From: Ipomoea triloba
Taxonomy: Eukaryota > Streptophyta > Magnoliopsida > Solanales > Convolvulaceae
Assembly (NCBI RefSeq): GCF_003576645.1
Contig: NC_044916.1
Coordinates: forward strand, 231,414 to 295,413
DNA: 64,000 bases
Reading direction: 5' to 3'
In this document: positions 1 through 11,830 of the stretch, piece by piece
Position numbering within the stretch: position 1 is the first letter of the stretch
Layout: the number at the start of each line of letters is the position of its first letter
Notes under the pieces: model-generated
What the model was told of the DNA's origin: nothing
Databases searched by the model: none
Seen by the model: only the letters and a program-made list of their open reading frames with translations
Made by a program: the position numbers and the translations under genes

Positions 1-577
1 TGAGCACCTAACTCGGTTGAATCGGGTGCCTAACTCGACTGAGTCGGTTCCCAACTCGACTGAGTGATTTTTTTGTCTGCTACTCCTCTTCTATATTTTT
101 CCAACCATGTACTCAACTAATCATTTAACATATGCAGATGACTAGTTTGAGAGATTATAATAGTCTAACAACTCCTAATCTTGAGTGGGAAAAGTAGAGA
201 CGATATACTCGAGTTACTCCTCTGTCTAGGCACTCTAGACGCTAGACGCCCCGAGCCCCCGAGCCTAGCACCTTCCGCAACATTGATGGTGATTCATACA
301 TTCTTACTACTTACTAGAGCTATAGACTTTAAATTTGGTCGTAAACTTTGTCTCCGGCTTCTTTCACGTAGTGCGTGGCAAAGGGCTGCCAAGAAACGGG
401 TCGTTTAATTTCATGTGCAATAATGTGGTGATTTGTAGAATTGAAGTCAAAGTAAATGGAAAATTTTGCAACTTCGTTTTCAAGTGGTTAAATTGCCACA
501 GAATAACATAATAAATTGCTCCTACCTGCAGCATCATATCCTTAGCTTATTTCTTGACCTCAAGTTTATAGTGTGGC
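1..577. repeat. Degenerate repeat DNA, no gene seen
   Basis: The first 66 bases repeat a short motif of the type CTAACTCGACTGAGTCGGT about three times. Around 215-275 there are CTAGGC/CTAGAC-rich words that resemble the CCTAGGC-rich stretch at 22220-22460, so this is probably transposon debris. The short open frames here match no family I recognise. Confidence 0.4.
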
Positions 578-584
578 TATAAAA
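578..584 (+). promoter_or_regulatory. TATA box of first bHLH gene
   Basis: TATAAAA lies about 85 bases before the ATG at 669, a normal distance for a plant core promoter with a short leader. It is assigned by position and motif only. Confidence 0.5.
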
Positions 585-668
585 CCCCGCCCCATCTTGT
601 CCACACAACCATCCATCATTTCACTTGCAACTTGCTTAATCTTCTGGTGTTTTAGTGATCCATATAAA

Positions 669-1735
669 ATGGGCAGAGAAAAGGGTCAGTCCTCAAGACT
701 AACCATCACCACAAAAACCACACCTCCCAAATTGGAAAGGAAGTATATAGAGAAGAATAGAAGGAATCACTTGAAGAGCCTCTACACAGACCTCTTTTCC
801 CTTCTCCCCACTCCCAAGGTCTTCCTCGATCTGTCTGTCTCGACTAAAAGTTTAAACTGCATCTATGTTTATATTTTATATATATACATTATGCTCAACG
901 TCGTGTTCAGATGCAGGAGAGGATGTCTTTGCCGGACCAGCTGGATGAGACGGCGAAGTATATAAAATGTTTGGAGCAGCAGTTGGAGAAGAGCAGGCAG
1001 AAGAAGGAAGAGTTGGTTAAGAAGGAGAGCAGAAAGAGACCAAATAATTATTCTTCATGTCGTAACTGCATGGCGGGCGGAGAGCAGAGTGAGGCGCCGC
1101 ATATACAAGTTCTTGATACCAGTCCGGGCATGTCGGTTGTTTTGATCAACGGACTGGAAAGTATTTCTCAGTTTCATAGCATCATCCGAGTTCTCCATAA
1201 ACAACAAGGCCTCGAAGTTACTAATGCCACTTTCCAAATCCACGGCAATTCCACGTTGCAAATTGTCCATGAACAGGTTAGTTGGTTTGTTACGGATAGT
1301 CTTTTTTTATCCGACGCCCAAAGATTCGAACCATGATTTTTGACATGGCTCTTATACCAAATTAAAGTCTAGTTAGTCTAAACTAATAATTTGATTGCAT
1401 ATTTATATTTATATTTATATTATATGCTCAACAGTGTCTTCTGAAATTTGTCTCATTTCACTAAACGCATGCATGTTGTGCAAAACCTGGATGGGTTTCA
1501 GGTTGGCAAGTTGGAGATGGGAATGATCTGTGAGAGACTAAAACAGGTGATTAAAGGGTGTCCCGGTGGGGAAGCAATAGAATCATCAGAACCGCTAAAT
1601 TCATGGGATTATGACATAGAACATGACAACCTGGGATTCCCGATATTAGAACAGTTCCTGGTACAATGTCAGAACCCGCCACCCAGTTTCTTTTGGACAG
1701 CGGGAAACAACGAGTATTATTGCGCCCAAAATTAG
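669..1735 (+). CDS. bHLH transcription factor, tandem copy 1 (3 exons)
   Basis: Exons read as 669-818, 917-1276 and 1502-1735, giving about 247 residues. Residues about 20-45 hold the basic region and helix 1 (LERKYIEKNRRNHLKSLY), with the E and paired R residues that contact E-box DNA. The loop is split by intron 1, and exon 2 gives helix 2 (DQLDETAKYIKCLEQQLEK) running into a coiled coil. A conserved C-terminal block follows (QVLDTSPGMSVVLING), as in the plant bHLH118/bHLH162-like group. Its likely role is a nuclear dimeric transcription factor. The neighbour at 3888-4819 is a paralogue with the same intron 1 position but no intron 2. Exon 2 could instead begin at 911, adding two residues; I chose 917 because it aligns with the paralogue. 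The bHLH family is secure; the exact orthologue is not. Confidence 0.85.
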
Positions 1736-2654
1736 TACTCCTAATTAATTAGACAAGAAAAAAGTAGGTGTACATTGGACAGGAGGAAAGGGCAAGCTGC
1801 AGCCATACTTGTATTTCATTTAACTTAGTTAGTTGTTGCATGTATATTTGTAATACTCTCCGTATATAATTTTCAAAACTACTTAGTACAATCATGTATG
1901 ACGGATAATACATGATTGTTTTGAGTACATAGACATTTTTAATACCGTTTTAAAGTCGAATATAGATAGGTGCAAGTGTTGCATGTATGTGTTATGAGTT
2001 GTGAAATAATATAACACCATATTAAACTACACAACAATATATACCACGTTGAACCAATCATCATGGACTAACAGACCCCACTGTAAGAGACACCTTTAAG
2101 ACTATATTATATTCAAACTAATCTTTATTCGCACTCAGCTGGCCTAATTAATGGACAAAGTGCTGACTAGATCGGTGAGTGTTTGAACTCCCGACCTCTT
2201 ATCTCTTAAGGGACGAGAGTGTAGATCTACATACACCAACCAAGTTCGTTAGTGGGGCACTTATTTTTCTCCCATCATTAACCGACCAGTCATTTTCACT
2301 TAAAAGAACTCAGACCCACACGGGTCATGTACAACTGTACAAGCGAATATAGATACATTGCATGCACGCATGCCAATTGGGGCAGTCAGCAGTGAAATCG
2401 ATCAATATCATGGAAGAAATGTGGAGCTTTCTTTCCTATTAATATAAATTGTCTAATTTGACGGCTTGATCTTGAAATGAATGCGGACGATTTTATTATT
2501 ATAAAAAAAAAAATGGCAATCTAATTGTGTGAAAGCCAAAGTCCAAAGGGATGCCAGTTAAGGGTATTTTCATTTCTTTATATAAAAAAAAAAACCATAT
2601 AGTAATAGTATAAAAATAAAAAATAAAGTGGGCCACGATCTGTCCCATGAAATA
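1736..2654. other. Intergenic, no gene seen
   Basis: AT-rich DNA downstream of the first bHLH gene. It contains several homopolymer A runs (about 2503 and 2585) and no open frame with family resemblance. Confidence 0.5.
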
Positions 2655-3136
2655 GCAATCTATATCGTGGACCAGGGTCCACAGTGCATTGTGGACCTTG
2701 GTCCAAAACGACGTTGTTTCGATGTAGTGGACGCGGACGCGAATGACTCTGGGGAATTCATTATCCATAATACACATAATCCTTATCTAGAATACACAGA
2801 ACGTTTGCCTATAATACACAAAATATTGACACAAGATACACATAACTCATCCTCCTAACATTCTAATGCACAAACACATCACAACATGTGTTAATAACAT
2901 GAATACATAGAATATTGACACAAAATACACAGAACTCATCCTCCTAAACATTCGAATGCACAAACACATCGCAACAAGTGTTACTAACATGAATACACAA
3001 AACGGTTGCCTAGAATACACAGAATGATTGCTTGAAATACACAGAACGATTACCTAGAATACACAGAACTCATATCCTAACATTTTGGTACGGGATGCAC
3101 AATGCATTGTGCACCGTGGTGCACAATATAAATTGC
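2655..3136. mobile_element. MULE-type MITE with palindromic inverted ends
   Basis: The left end starts GCAATCTATATCGTGG and the right end, read in reverse complement, starts GCAATTTATATTGTGC. The inverted similarity continues for about 55 bases to a CCAAAA block. Each end is itself nearly self-complementary around TGCA. The 9 bases outside the ends are CATGAAATA and CATGGAATA, a 9-bp target duplication with one mismatch, the size typical of Mutator-like elements. The interior has no coding capacity and is built of variants of an AATACACAGAA motif. Related ends occur at 19350-20010 and about 51840-52013. Confidence 0.75.
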
Positions 3137-3631
3137 CATGGAATAGTTATTTAAATAAAGGGTATCACGTGAGAATGTGTAATATTTATCAATTTTTTAT
3201 CCTTTCTTAAAGGGAGAGTTAGTTCACCAAGAAATATGAAACAGTACAGTTATGCACGCACTATATGATTGTTGAAAACAGGGAAACAAAAGCAATATAA
3301 TAATAGGTTGTAGAATTTGGGAATTGGTTCATGATTTTGTTGAATTTCCATGTTTCTTGTACTATTGGTACATCCTTCTGATGGATATTTTTGACATTAT
3401 TTAATGAGATTCCCTCAGTCTTAGTAAGCATTTTGAACATACAGAACGAGGAACACGAGGAGATCAAATGTACATGCAAAACAACACTACACCTCCGCAG
3501 ACAACGATGGATTGTTGTCTTCTCCAATCAATCTCTCAATATGCTTTACCACATTTTATTTTCCAAACTTAATTGACAACCACATCATCTTACGCAAAAA
3601 CCACTATGTCCTGCAATTTCAAAGTAAACAA

Positions 3632-3672
<41 letters not shown>
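3632..3672. repeat. (AAT)n microsatellite
   Basis: About 13 uninterrupted copies of a TAA/AAT trinucleotide upstream of the second bHLH gene. Its length is likely to vary between individuals. Confidence 0.9.
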
Positions 3673-3675
<3 letters not shown>

Positions 3676-3887
3676 CATTTGTCTTTTAATTTTTCCATCA
3701 CGTGGTGCTAAATGCACGGTCAGCCGGTCAAACTTAATCAATTGAAAATCCGACTTTGCAGCTCAGCTGACGTTCACTTTACACGTCATTCAACCCAATA
3801 ATTCATTGTTTAAAAACCCCATGCTTCTGGGACATCATTATTCTACTCGAAGCTAGCTAGCCTGTAGAATTGAAGGAAGAAATTAAA

Positions 3888-4819
3888 ATGGCGTCTAGAT
3901 TGCCAAAAACAGCTCCAAAACTGGAAAGGAAGTACGTAGAGAAGAACCGGAGGAATCACTTGAAGAACCTCTACAAACACCTCTTCTCTTTGCTCCCACC
4001 TCATCTCTCTCAGGTTATCCTTCAATCCATTCCTTTTTCTATTACTAACCAGGAAAATCTGTAACCATTAACCGAGAAGGCTAATAGGCTGTTCCAACTG
4101 AGAGTCGAACTTGTAACCTTAATGCTTAACAAATTAAGAATTTGACCTAGAAGACTGATAGGCTGTTTCAATTGGTGTCGAATGTGTAACCTTAATGGTT
4201 AACTACAAGTTAACAATATGACCAATTTGATTGATCTGAGGTTGTTTAACATGAATCTTAGCTTGGTTGTTTGCAGGAAGGGATAGCATTGCATGATCAA
4301 GTGGACGAGACGGTGAAGTACATAAGATGGTTGCAGAACGAAGTAGAGAAGAGCAAACAGAAGAAAGAAGAGTTGCAGAAGAAGAAGATGATGATGAGCA
4401 GCAGCAGCAGAAAAAGACATCATTCATCTTCATGCGACGATGACAACAAATCCTCACCACTGGTCCAAGTTCTTGACATCAGTCCGGGCATCCACGTTGT
4501 ACTCGTGAATGACTTGGAAGGTGTAGCTGCGTTCCACAACATCATTCGAATCCTCCATCAAAACGGCCTCGAAGTTGCCAACGCCACGTTCCAACAACAC
4601 GGGAACTCCATGTTGCAGGTTGTCCATCAACAAGGTTTCGGAGGTACGATAATGTTGTCGGACAAACTAAAGCAAGTGCTTTATGGATCTTCCAATCCCT
4701 GCCCTGAGGAAACGGAGCAACCATCACCGGATTATTCCTGGGATAATAATAATTATGACATCTGGGGATTCCATTCCCTGGAACCATTTCAACAACTTGA
4801 GTATCCACCGCCATACTGA
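3888..4819 (+). CDS. bHLH transcription factor, tandem copy 2 (2 exons)
   Basis: Exons 3888-4013 and 4277-4819 give 222 residues. I chose the ATG at 3888; the frame is open for a few codons upstream but has no other ATG. The basic region and helix 1 (KLERKYVEKNRRNHLKNLY) are almost identical to the gene at 669-1735. Helix 2 follows the intron (DQVDETVKYIRWLQNEVEK), then a lysine-rich coiled coil, a serine and histidine-rich linker, and the conserved block VLDISPGIHVVLVNDLEG. A C-terminal ACT-like segment is possible. The expected role is a DNA-binding dimeric regulator. Direct orientation and shared intron 1 indicate tandem duplication. The promoter has a TTTAAAAA TATA-like box about 75 bases upstream. 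Confidence 0.87.
4062..4215. repeat. Duplicated ~75-bp unit in bHLH intron
   Basis: Two imperfect copies of a unit containing GATAGGCTGTTTCAATTG-like and GTAACCTTAATG words lie side by side inside the intron of the second bHLH gene. The GTCGAACNTGTAACC words recall tRNA-derived SINE sequence, but I see no complete SINE. Confidence 0.5.
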
Positions 4820-5100
4820 ATACAAGGATTACCACTCTAGTGTTTCAACAACTTCTGTACTGTATGTTCATTTATTTAAGCTAAGGCTATTTTTATTCAG
4901 CATTATATTTTATCATGAACAGAGTAGATTCAAGTAAACAGAGTACTAGGAAAAAAAAAACATTGGAAGCCTATACCATGATCCCAGAAAATCATCAACA
5001 TCAGAAACAACATTATCTTTTCTCATACACTACAACATTTGGCATAACAGTACTTGTGGGGCTAACAAATACCCGAGTGAAAGCTCAAATCCAACATTTT

Positions 5101-7058
5101 TTAAATCCAATTGTGGTACTGAATATGCCCATCACCGGAATCTCCAGCTCTCCCGGGCTCTGCCTCAGCATTATTAGCCCCGGCTTGTATTGCTGCATTA
5201 ATTTCTCTCATTCGGCGCCCGCCCCTGGCGGGTCCACCCCTCAAGTGTTCACGTTCTCGTCGTCCATCCCTACGACGAGCCTGAACAATATCACCAGCAC
5301 CAGCACGACCATGATAGGCCTCATTAGGCATATCCAATACATACTCATAGTCCGATCTGGTTAATTGAGCCTGTGCAGCATCAAAAATATGCTTCAAGGC
5401 CCTAGCTGGGCACATGCGCCCACCTTGCAGTGCATCCCGAGAGGTCAAAAATATATCACGCAATGTATTCACCTAAACAGTAGATAGTACATAAAACTAA
5501 ATAATTAAAAACATTTAACTAAATATTATTCGTGAATTGTAGAAGTAATAAAAGTAATAATATACGAACCATTTCATGTACACTTGAAGCAGATTCGACA
5601 TAACCTTCATGGGACTCGTGAGCAGGATTACCAATAACTCGTCTACCATACCGATAAAACCACACTTGGTAACGTGTTGTGATCCCAGATTGCTGGTTTG
5701 GTGCCATTGCAACTACAAGATTGTCAAGATTGTGTCGATCTTCCCACCTTTCAATGTGTATTGCATGCTTTTCACCCCAATCAACGTTTTTGCCCGATCG
5801 ACCGTCAATAGCATGCATCTTTAGGCTATACTCCACAAATGGCGGAATGTCTTGCAAATAATTGAATTGTCTACAAAAGCGCTCCGGGTACTGGTACTCA
5901 ATCACATAGAAAAACACTAATGACACTCGTGCTCTCCAAATAAGTGTTCCAGCTCGACAATAATCAGGCAAACTCTCAATGTCATACGGAGTGAACTTAA
6001 ACTGCAACGTATTACCAATAACAACGAAAAATAAATAAAATATGTTCTTATATGCAATTATATTATATAAAAATTACAAATAAATAAATAAATAAAAATC
6101 ACCACTTACGTTTTTAGCTTTAACCCGATCGAATTGGTCTCTATAAGCACGGATAACATGTTTTGTCACGGTAGGCCATCTATGCGGGCACGACCACCTA
6201 CGTTCCAAGTTTTTAACTAATGAAAACATGCACACACAAACACACAAAAAGACAAAAATGTTTACTAAACATATTACAACTAACCTCGCTGCATATGGCA
6301 AATCACCTAGCTGGTCCAAAGGTAATACTTCACGCGGCCTCACCATAGGCAATCTTTCCCATGCCCATATTTGTAATAAGATAAGACACCCGCCCGCTGT
6401 AGAGACCTCATAATCTGCTGCGCGACACATTGACCTATAAAGATAGGCTAACACAGCGGATCCCCAACTGTATTGACCACACTCCTCAAAATCCTCCAAA
6501 CAAATGAAGAATCAAGATTCGAGTAGCCTGTTGCACTTCCAAATTAGTGCTATTTGCATTCACAGTAAGCACTGATGGTAATGCGGTAGAGTTAATCTTG
6601 CTTGGGGTCACAAAAGAATTTCGAGGGCGGTATCCCAATAATCTATGGCATCGAGGAATCCAATCATCAACATCGCGCTTATCTTTACCAGTGACTGCAC
6701 GTCCATCTACCCTCAAACCAAATAGCACTTCAACGTCTTGAAGTGTTATGCCGACCTCACTGAATGGAAAATGAAAAGCATGAACCTCTGGCCGCCACCT
6801 CTCTATAAGTGCCGCGATCAAACCATGATCAAGATTAATACGGCCCAAATGTGAAACACCGTAAAACCCCGCGGTCCTCAAATATTCAAACATTCTCGTC
6901 TCACGAGGTTCAGCAGTAAATGTCTGGCTATCATACCTTGATAATCTTAATCGAGCATCGAAATCTTCATCGTTCCATATTAACTTAGATCGATGCTTCG
7001 GTTGAAATACAAGAATTGATGAGTCAATTGGTCCAGGGTGAAATTGTGGTGCATCCAT
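5101..7058 (-). pseudogene. Plant mobile domain (PMD/MAIN-like) gene, broken copy 1
   Basis: Reading leftwards from an ATG at 7058, the product opens MDAPQFHPGPIDSS and reaches the PMD core (LIAALIERWRPEVHAFHFPF, then ITLQDVEVLFGL and DGRAVTG). Later segments follow at about 6490-6290 (GQYSWGSAVLAYLYRSMC), about 6210-6110, 6007-5570 (DIESLPDYCRAGTLIWRARV) and 5472-5101. Splice-like junctions separate them. PMD proteins include plant MAIN/MAIL1, which act in genome silencing, and many copies carried by transposons. This copy lacks about 67 bp between the core and the GQYSWGS block compared with copy 2, and the frame breaks there (stop after HLFGGF). No phosphatase domain is fused. It is probably transposon-derived and non-functional. 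Confidence 0.75.
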
Positions 7059-7440
7059 AACTATAATGTACAATAATATATTAGTAAATAACCAAATTGC
7101 ACTTTAACAGTTGAAATCAAATCAATTCAACTTCTTAAATGAAATTACAAATGTTGGTATAACAAATAAATTTTTTCTAATATATACACACAAACTACTA
7201 TGTAACTATCAAACAATTAACAATACATTAAATTCCCCGATACCTTACGAACCAAGGACAGACGAAGAACCAGTAAAAATAGTAATAAAACTTTAAACAA
7301 GGAGTAGCTATTAACCTCTACCAATTATCAAGATATTATTTTTATCCAAATAAAAATACCACTAATTAATTTATTCAATATATGAACTACATAATTATTA
7401 AGTTGGTGTAGTTTGAAATTGTGTGTATTATGTAGAGTTA
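7059..7440. other. Intergenic, AT-rich, no gene seen
   Basis: Lies between the PMD start codon and the Copia target site. It presumably holds the PMD promoter, but no clear motif stands out. Confidence 0.4.
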
Positions 7441-7445
7441 ATTTC

Positions 7446-7852
7446 TAAGATATATTTAATATAAATATATCTATAGTAATTGAGAGGAATTAAAGAGAAG
7501 GATTATGGATGGAAATGAATTTATTTCTATTTGCTTCTGTACGTACACTCACACACAGACCACACTTTTTTTTAACAAAGAAAGGTTTTGCTTTGCATTA
7601 TTTCTTCACTCCATTACAATTCCTACGGCATTACTACAACATATATAAACATAGCAAACAAAGATGACAAAACATAATGTCATAATCAACAACTACTAAT
7701 CCATGTTTTGTGCTTTTTCCTACCCCGCATCCCATAAAACATTCCATGTTTTAGGGGATATAATTATCCACTCCATACTACCATGTTTTCAGGCATTACA
7801 TCCACTTGGTTTATATTAATAATAATATATTATTATAATTATTATTACAACA
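7446..7852 (-). repeat. 3' LTR of Copia element
   Basis: About 407 bp, nearly identical to the right LTR apart from scattered substitutions and the duplicated segment at the N in the right copy. It ends ...TTACAACA next to the polypurine tract. Close LTR identity indicates a fairly recent insertion. Confidence 0.92.
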
Positions 7853-7861
7853 TTGCCCCCC

Positions 7862-10800
7862 TTAAACCAAGTTGGATATATTCGTCATCCCAATTTCCTT
7901 CTTCAGTTTGAGAAATGTCTCTGTCTTCAACGGTTTTGTAAAGATATCAGCAACTTGGCATTCACTTGCACAATACTCAATGTTGATTTGTTTTTCAGCT
8001 ACCAACTCCCTGATCTTGTGATACTTGATATCAATGTGTTTGCTGCGACCATGAAAAACAGGATTTTTGGACAACGAAATGGCAGACTTGTTGTCACAAA
8101 AAATTGTTGTAGGTGCCTCCTGCTTCTGTTGCAAAAACTCCAAAATTCTTCTAAGCCAAATTGCTTGAGTAGCACAGTTTGCTGCTGCAATGTATTCTGC
8201 TTCTGCGGTTGAAAGTGCTACAATCTGCTGCTTCTTTGAAGACCAAGAAAATATAGCAGAACCAAGATAGAAGGCATATCCCGACGTGTTTTTTCTTGTC
8301 TCAACATCTCCAGCCCAATCACTGTCTGTATATCCAACAAGTTTCACAGCATCATTAGTAGAGTAAAAAATTCCATCATTACGCGTACCTTTGACATATC
8401 TCAGAATTCGCTTTGCTGCTACCCAATGTGATTCTTTTGGTTCCTCCATGAATCTACTGAGTATTCCAACTCCAAAAGAAATATCTGGCCTTGTAGCTAC
8501 CAAATACCTCAAACTCCCAATTAGACTTTTATAGGCTGTAACATTCACATTCTTACCACACTCATCTTTGGACATCTTCAACTTTTCAGCTACTGGAGTT
8601 GAAACTGGTTTGGAGTTTTCCATTTTGATCTTTCTCAAAATATCAGCAGCATATTTCTTCTGTGAAATAAAGATTCCACCATTCATCTGAACAACTTCAA
8701 GACCAAGAAAGTAACACATAAGACCCATATCAGTCATTTCAAATTTCTTAATGAGTGTCTTCCTGAATTCTGAGATTAGTTTCAAATTGTTTCCAGTAAA
8801 AATCAAATCATCAACATACAAACAAATTATAACAATATTTTCAGAATCTGTGTATTTGACATATAGGGTATGCTCATAAGGACATCTCATAAAACCATTC
8901 TCCACAAAATAAGAATCAATGCAACCATACCATGCTCTGGGTGCCTGTTTTAAACCATACAAAGCTTTTCTCAACTTGTAAACCTTATTTTCTTCCCATT
9001 TCTTCACATACCCTGCAGGTTGCTCAACATATATTTCCTCTTCAAGAAAACCATTCAAAAAAGCAGACTTGACATCCATTTGATACAATTTCCAATCATT
9101 TTGAGCAGCAAGAGAAATAAGCATTCGCACAGTATCAAGTCTACTTACTGGAGCAAAAACCTCAAAATAATCAATACCTGGTTTTTGTTTGTAACCCTTT
9201 GCTACCAACCGTGCCTTAAAACGGTCAACCTCACCATTTGACTTGTATTTGGTTTTATAAACCCACTTTACTCCAATTGGCTTCTTTTCGGGAGGTAATT
9301 CTGTTAACTCCCAAGTACCATTCTTTTCAATGGCACAAATCTCCTCATCCATTACTTTAAGCCAATGAGTTTCTGTAGCAGCCTCCTCAAATGATATAGG
9401 GTCACAATCTGCAAAGAGAGCAAACTGAACAATCTCTTCATCAGTCAAGTCATTATCATTACCCAAAACATAATCTTTCAAACGAGCTGGTAAGTGACGC
9501 TCGCGTTGAGATCTCCGAACTGATGACTCTGGCTGTAAAGAAGATTGAACATTATCTAAAACCAATTGCTCATTATCAGGAATAATGGGAACAACAACTG
9601 ACATTTCTTCTTTAGTTGACCAATCCCATGCACCAGATTCATCAAAAGTGACATCACGACTTATAACAACCTTTTGAGTTTCAGGATTATACAATTTATA
9701 AGCCTTTGAAGTGTCACTATAACCAATAAAAATACACTTCTCACCTTTGTCATCCAACTCCTTTCTCAACTGATCTGGCACATGTGCATATGCCAAACAT
9801 CCAAAAACCTTGAGATGTTTGATAGATGGTTTACTCCCACTCCAAGCTTTCTAAGGTGTCTTATCACGAACACTTTTAGTTGGACACCTATTCAACACAT
9901 GAACAGCACAAGCAACAGCTTCTGCCAAAAAAGGTTTAGGCAGATTTTTAGATTTCATCATGCATCTTACCATGTCCATGATAGACCTATTCTTCCTCTC
10001 AGCCACTCCGTTTTGTTGTGGAGTGTACCTAGCTGTCATTTGATGCTGAATACCATTTTTCTTTAAAAATTCATCACATGCAGTATATTCTGTACCTCTA
10101 TCAGTTCTCAAAATTTTAATCTTATAACCACTTTGTTTTTCAACAAAAACCTTAAATTGTTGAAAAACATCACATGCATCTGACTTCTGTTTCAGAAAAT
10201 AAACCCATGTTTTTCTACTGAAATCATCAATGAAGGTAATAAAGTATTTACAACCTCCATTTGAAGGAACTTCCACTGAACACAGATCTGAGTGATCAAT
10301 CTCCAACTGCTTTGTCGCTCTTTTAGACTTGCCTATAGGAAAAGGTTCTCTATGCTTCTTCCCAATCAAACAACTTTCACAAATTTTGTCAGGAACATTA
10401 ATAATCGGCAAATCTGAAACAAGTTTCTTTCTTGCTAAATAATTTAATCCGGTGAAATGAAAATGCCCAAACCGCATATGCCACAACCAATTATCATCAC
10501 GGATCTCAGAATTAAAGCAAGTAAGAAGTGCATGGTTGATTTTTAAAGGAAATAGTCGATTTTGAGACATATTTACCTTTGCAATCAAAACTCCCTTGGC
10601 ATCAACAATGGTACAACACCCTCCAGTGATATTTATTTTATATCCCTTTTCTGACAACTGTCCCATACTCAACAAATTTTGGTGTAATGCAGGAACATAG
10701 AAAACATCAGATATAAAATTGTGAGTACCATTCTTCAATTGAATAGAGATTTTACCTTTTCCCAAAATTGGCACTTTTGACTTATTTCCAAATGTCACCT

Positions 10801-11775
10801 CAGATCGTATTGATTCATCCAACTCTGAAAACAATTTTCTCTTTCCACACATATGGTTACTACATCCAGTATCCAAGAACCATATGTTTTCATCTGCAGA
10901 CAAACTGTTACTGACCAAAAATAAGGTTTCAGATTCAGTAGAACTCTCACCAGATTTTTCAACAACATTTGCTTGATTTTCATGACCATCCTCTTTATAC
11001 CAGCAATCTGCAATTTTGTGTCCATATTTGTCGTAATTGTAGCAATTAAATGGAAATTTACTTTGCTTGGTATTATTACCTCCACCTCTTCCTTGATTGA
11101 AGTTACCTCGTCCCTTTCCTTGATTTGAGTTACCACGTCCTCTTCCTATGAATCCTCCTCTACCTCTTCCACGACCTCTACCAGCTCCTCCACCTCTTTG
11201 ATTAGAGCTAGTCATATTAAAGGTGACTTGGCTCTTCAAAGCTTCTTCTACTAGTGGTTCCGATTTTGACGCAATCCTTTCAATACGACTTTCGATCATA
11301 CCTTTTAACTCGGCAATTGACAAGTCCTCGGTATCGTGTGACTCTGTTATTGAAGCCACCACATGGTCATACTTCATCGGCATCGTTCGTAGAACTTTTT
11401 CAACCACTGCACCATCCTCAATTGTGTCTCCATATAACCTCATCTTATTTACAAGATCAATAAGACGAGAGAAATACATATCTACGGTTTCTGTAGAGGC
11501 CATCTCACAACGATCATACAACCTTCTCAACGTCTGCAGCTTGGACTTCTGTGACCGGTCGACTCCTTTGTTTGACACCTTTAAGATGTCCCAAGCTTGT
11601 TTTGCTGTTTCAGCACGAGCTAGCTGCATCAGCTCCTTCTGGTAGACCGGGATCAACATAGCTCCAAAGATTTTGAGCTTTCAAATGTGTGGTCATCATA
11701 ATTTGTCAATAATTGTAATCGAAGTTTCCCATCTAATTTAGGACCCGACCACACAATATTGAAATTATTGGCCAT
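7862..11775 (-). pseudogene. Copia gag-pol polyprotein with one stop and gag frameshift
   Basis: One frame is open from 11659 to 7862 except for a single TAG at 9853-9851 (context DKTP-stop-KAWSG, probably CAG to TAG). In order: the gag region; a zinc knuckle reading CYNYDKYGHKIADC, where the second Cys is replaced by Tyr; protease (WFLDTGCSNHM); integrase with HHCC zinc finger (HMRFGHFH...CESC) and DDE residues (IDHSDLC, LRTDRGTEY, NGVAERKNRS); reverse transcriptase ([12 protein letters not shown] and the catalytic YVDD); and RNase H ([14 protein letters not shown]) ending near a TKPL motif. The true gag start is probably the ATG at 11775, but that segment lies in another frame and lacks part of the usual gag N-terminus. 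The element therefore looks non-autonomous but young. Confidence 0.93.
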
Positions 11776-11815
11776 ATTTCACTAGAAAAAATATCTTAGG
11801 GTTGGAAGGTTGACA

Positions 11816-11828
11816 GGCTCTGATACCA
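11816..11828 (-). other. tRNA-Met primer-binding site
   Basis: On the minus strand this reads TGGTATCAGAGCC, the usual complement of the initiator Met-tRNA 3' end, two bases after the 5' LTR. Confidence 0.9.
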
Positions 11829-11830
11829 AA

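Noticed and set aside
181..408. Open frame of 75 codons near the left edge
   Set aside because: It starts with TTG, resembles no family, and lies in CTAGGC-rich repeat DNA.
4203..4460. Serine-rich minus-strand frame opposite the second bHLH gene
   Set aside because: It is the antisense shadow of the AGC/AAG-rich linker of the real exon.
5101..5364. Plus-strand frame over the last PMD exon
   Set aside because: The minus-strand frame matches copy 2 (YEYVLDMPNEAY in both), whereas the plus frame does not.
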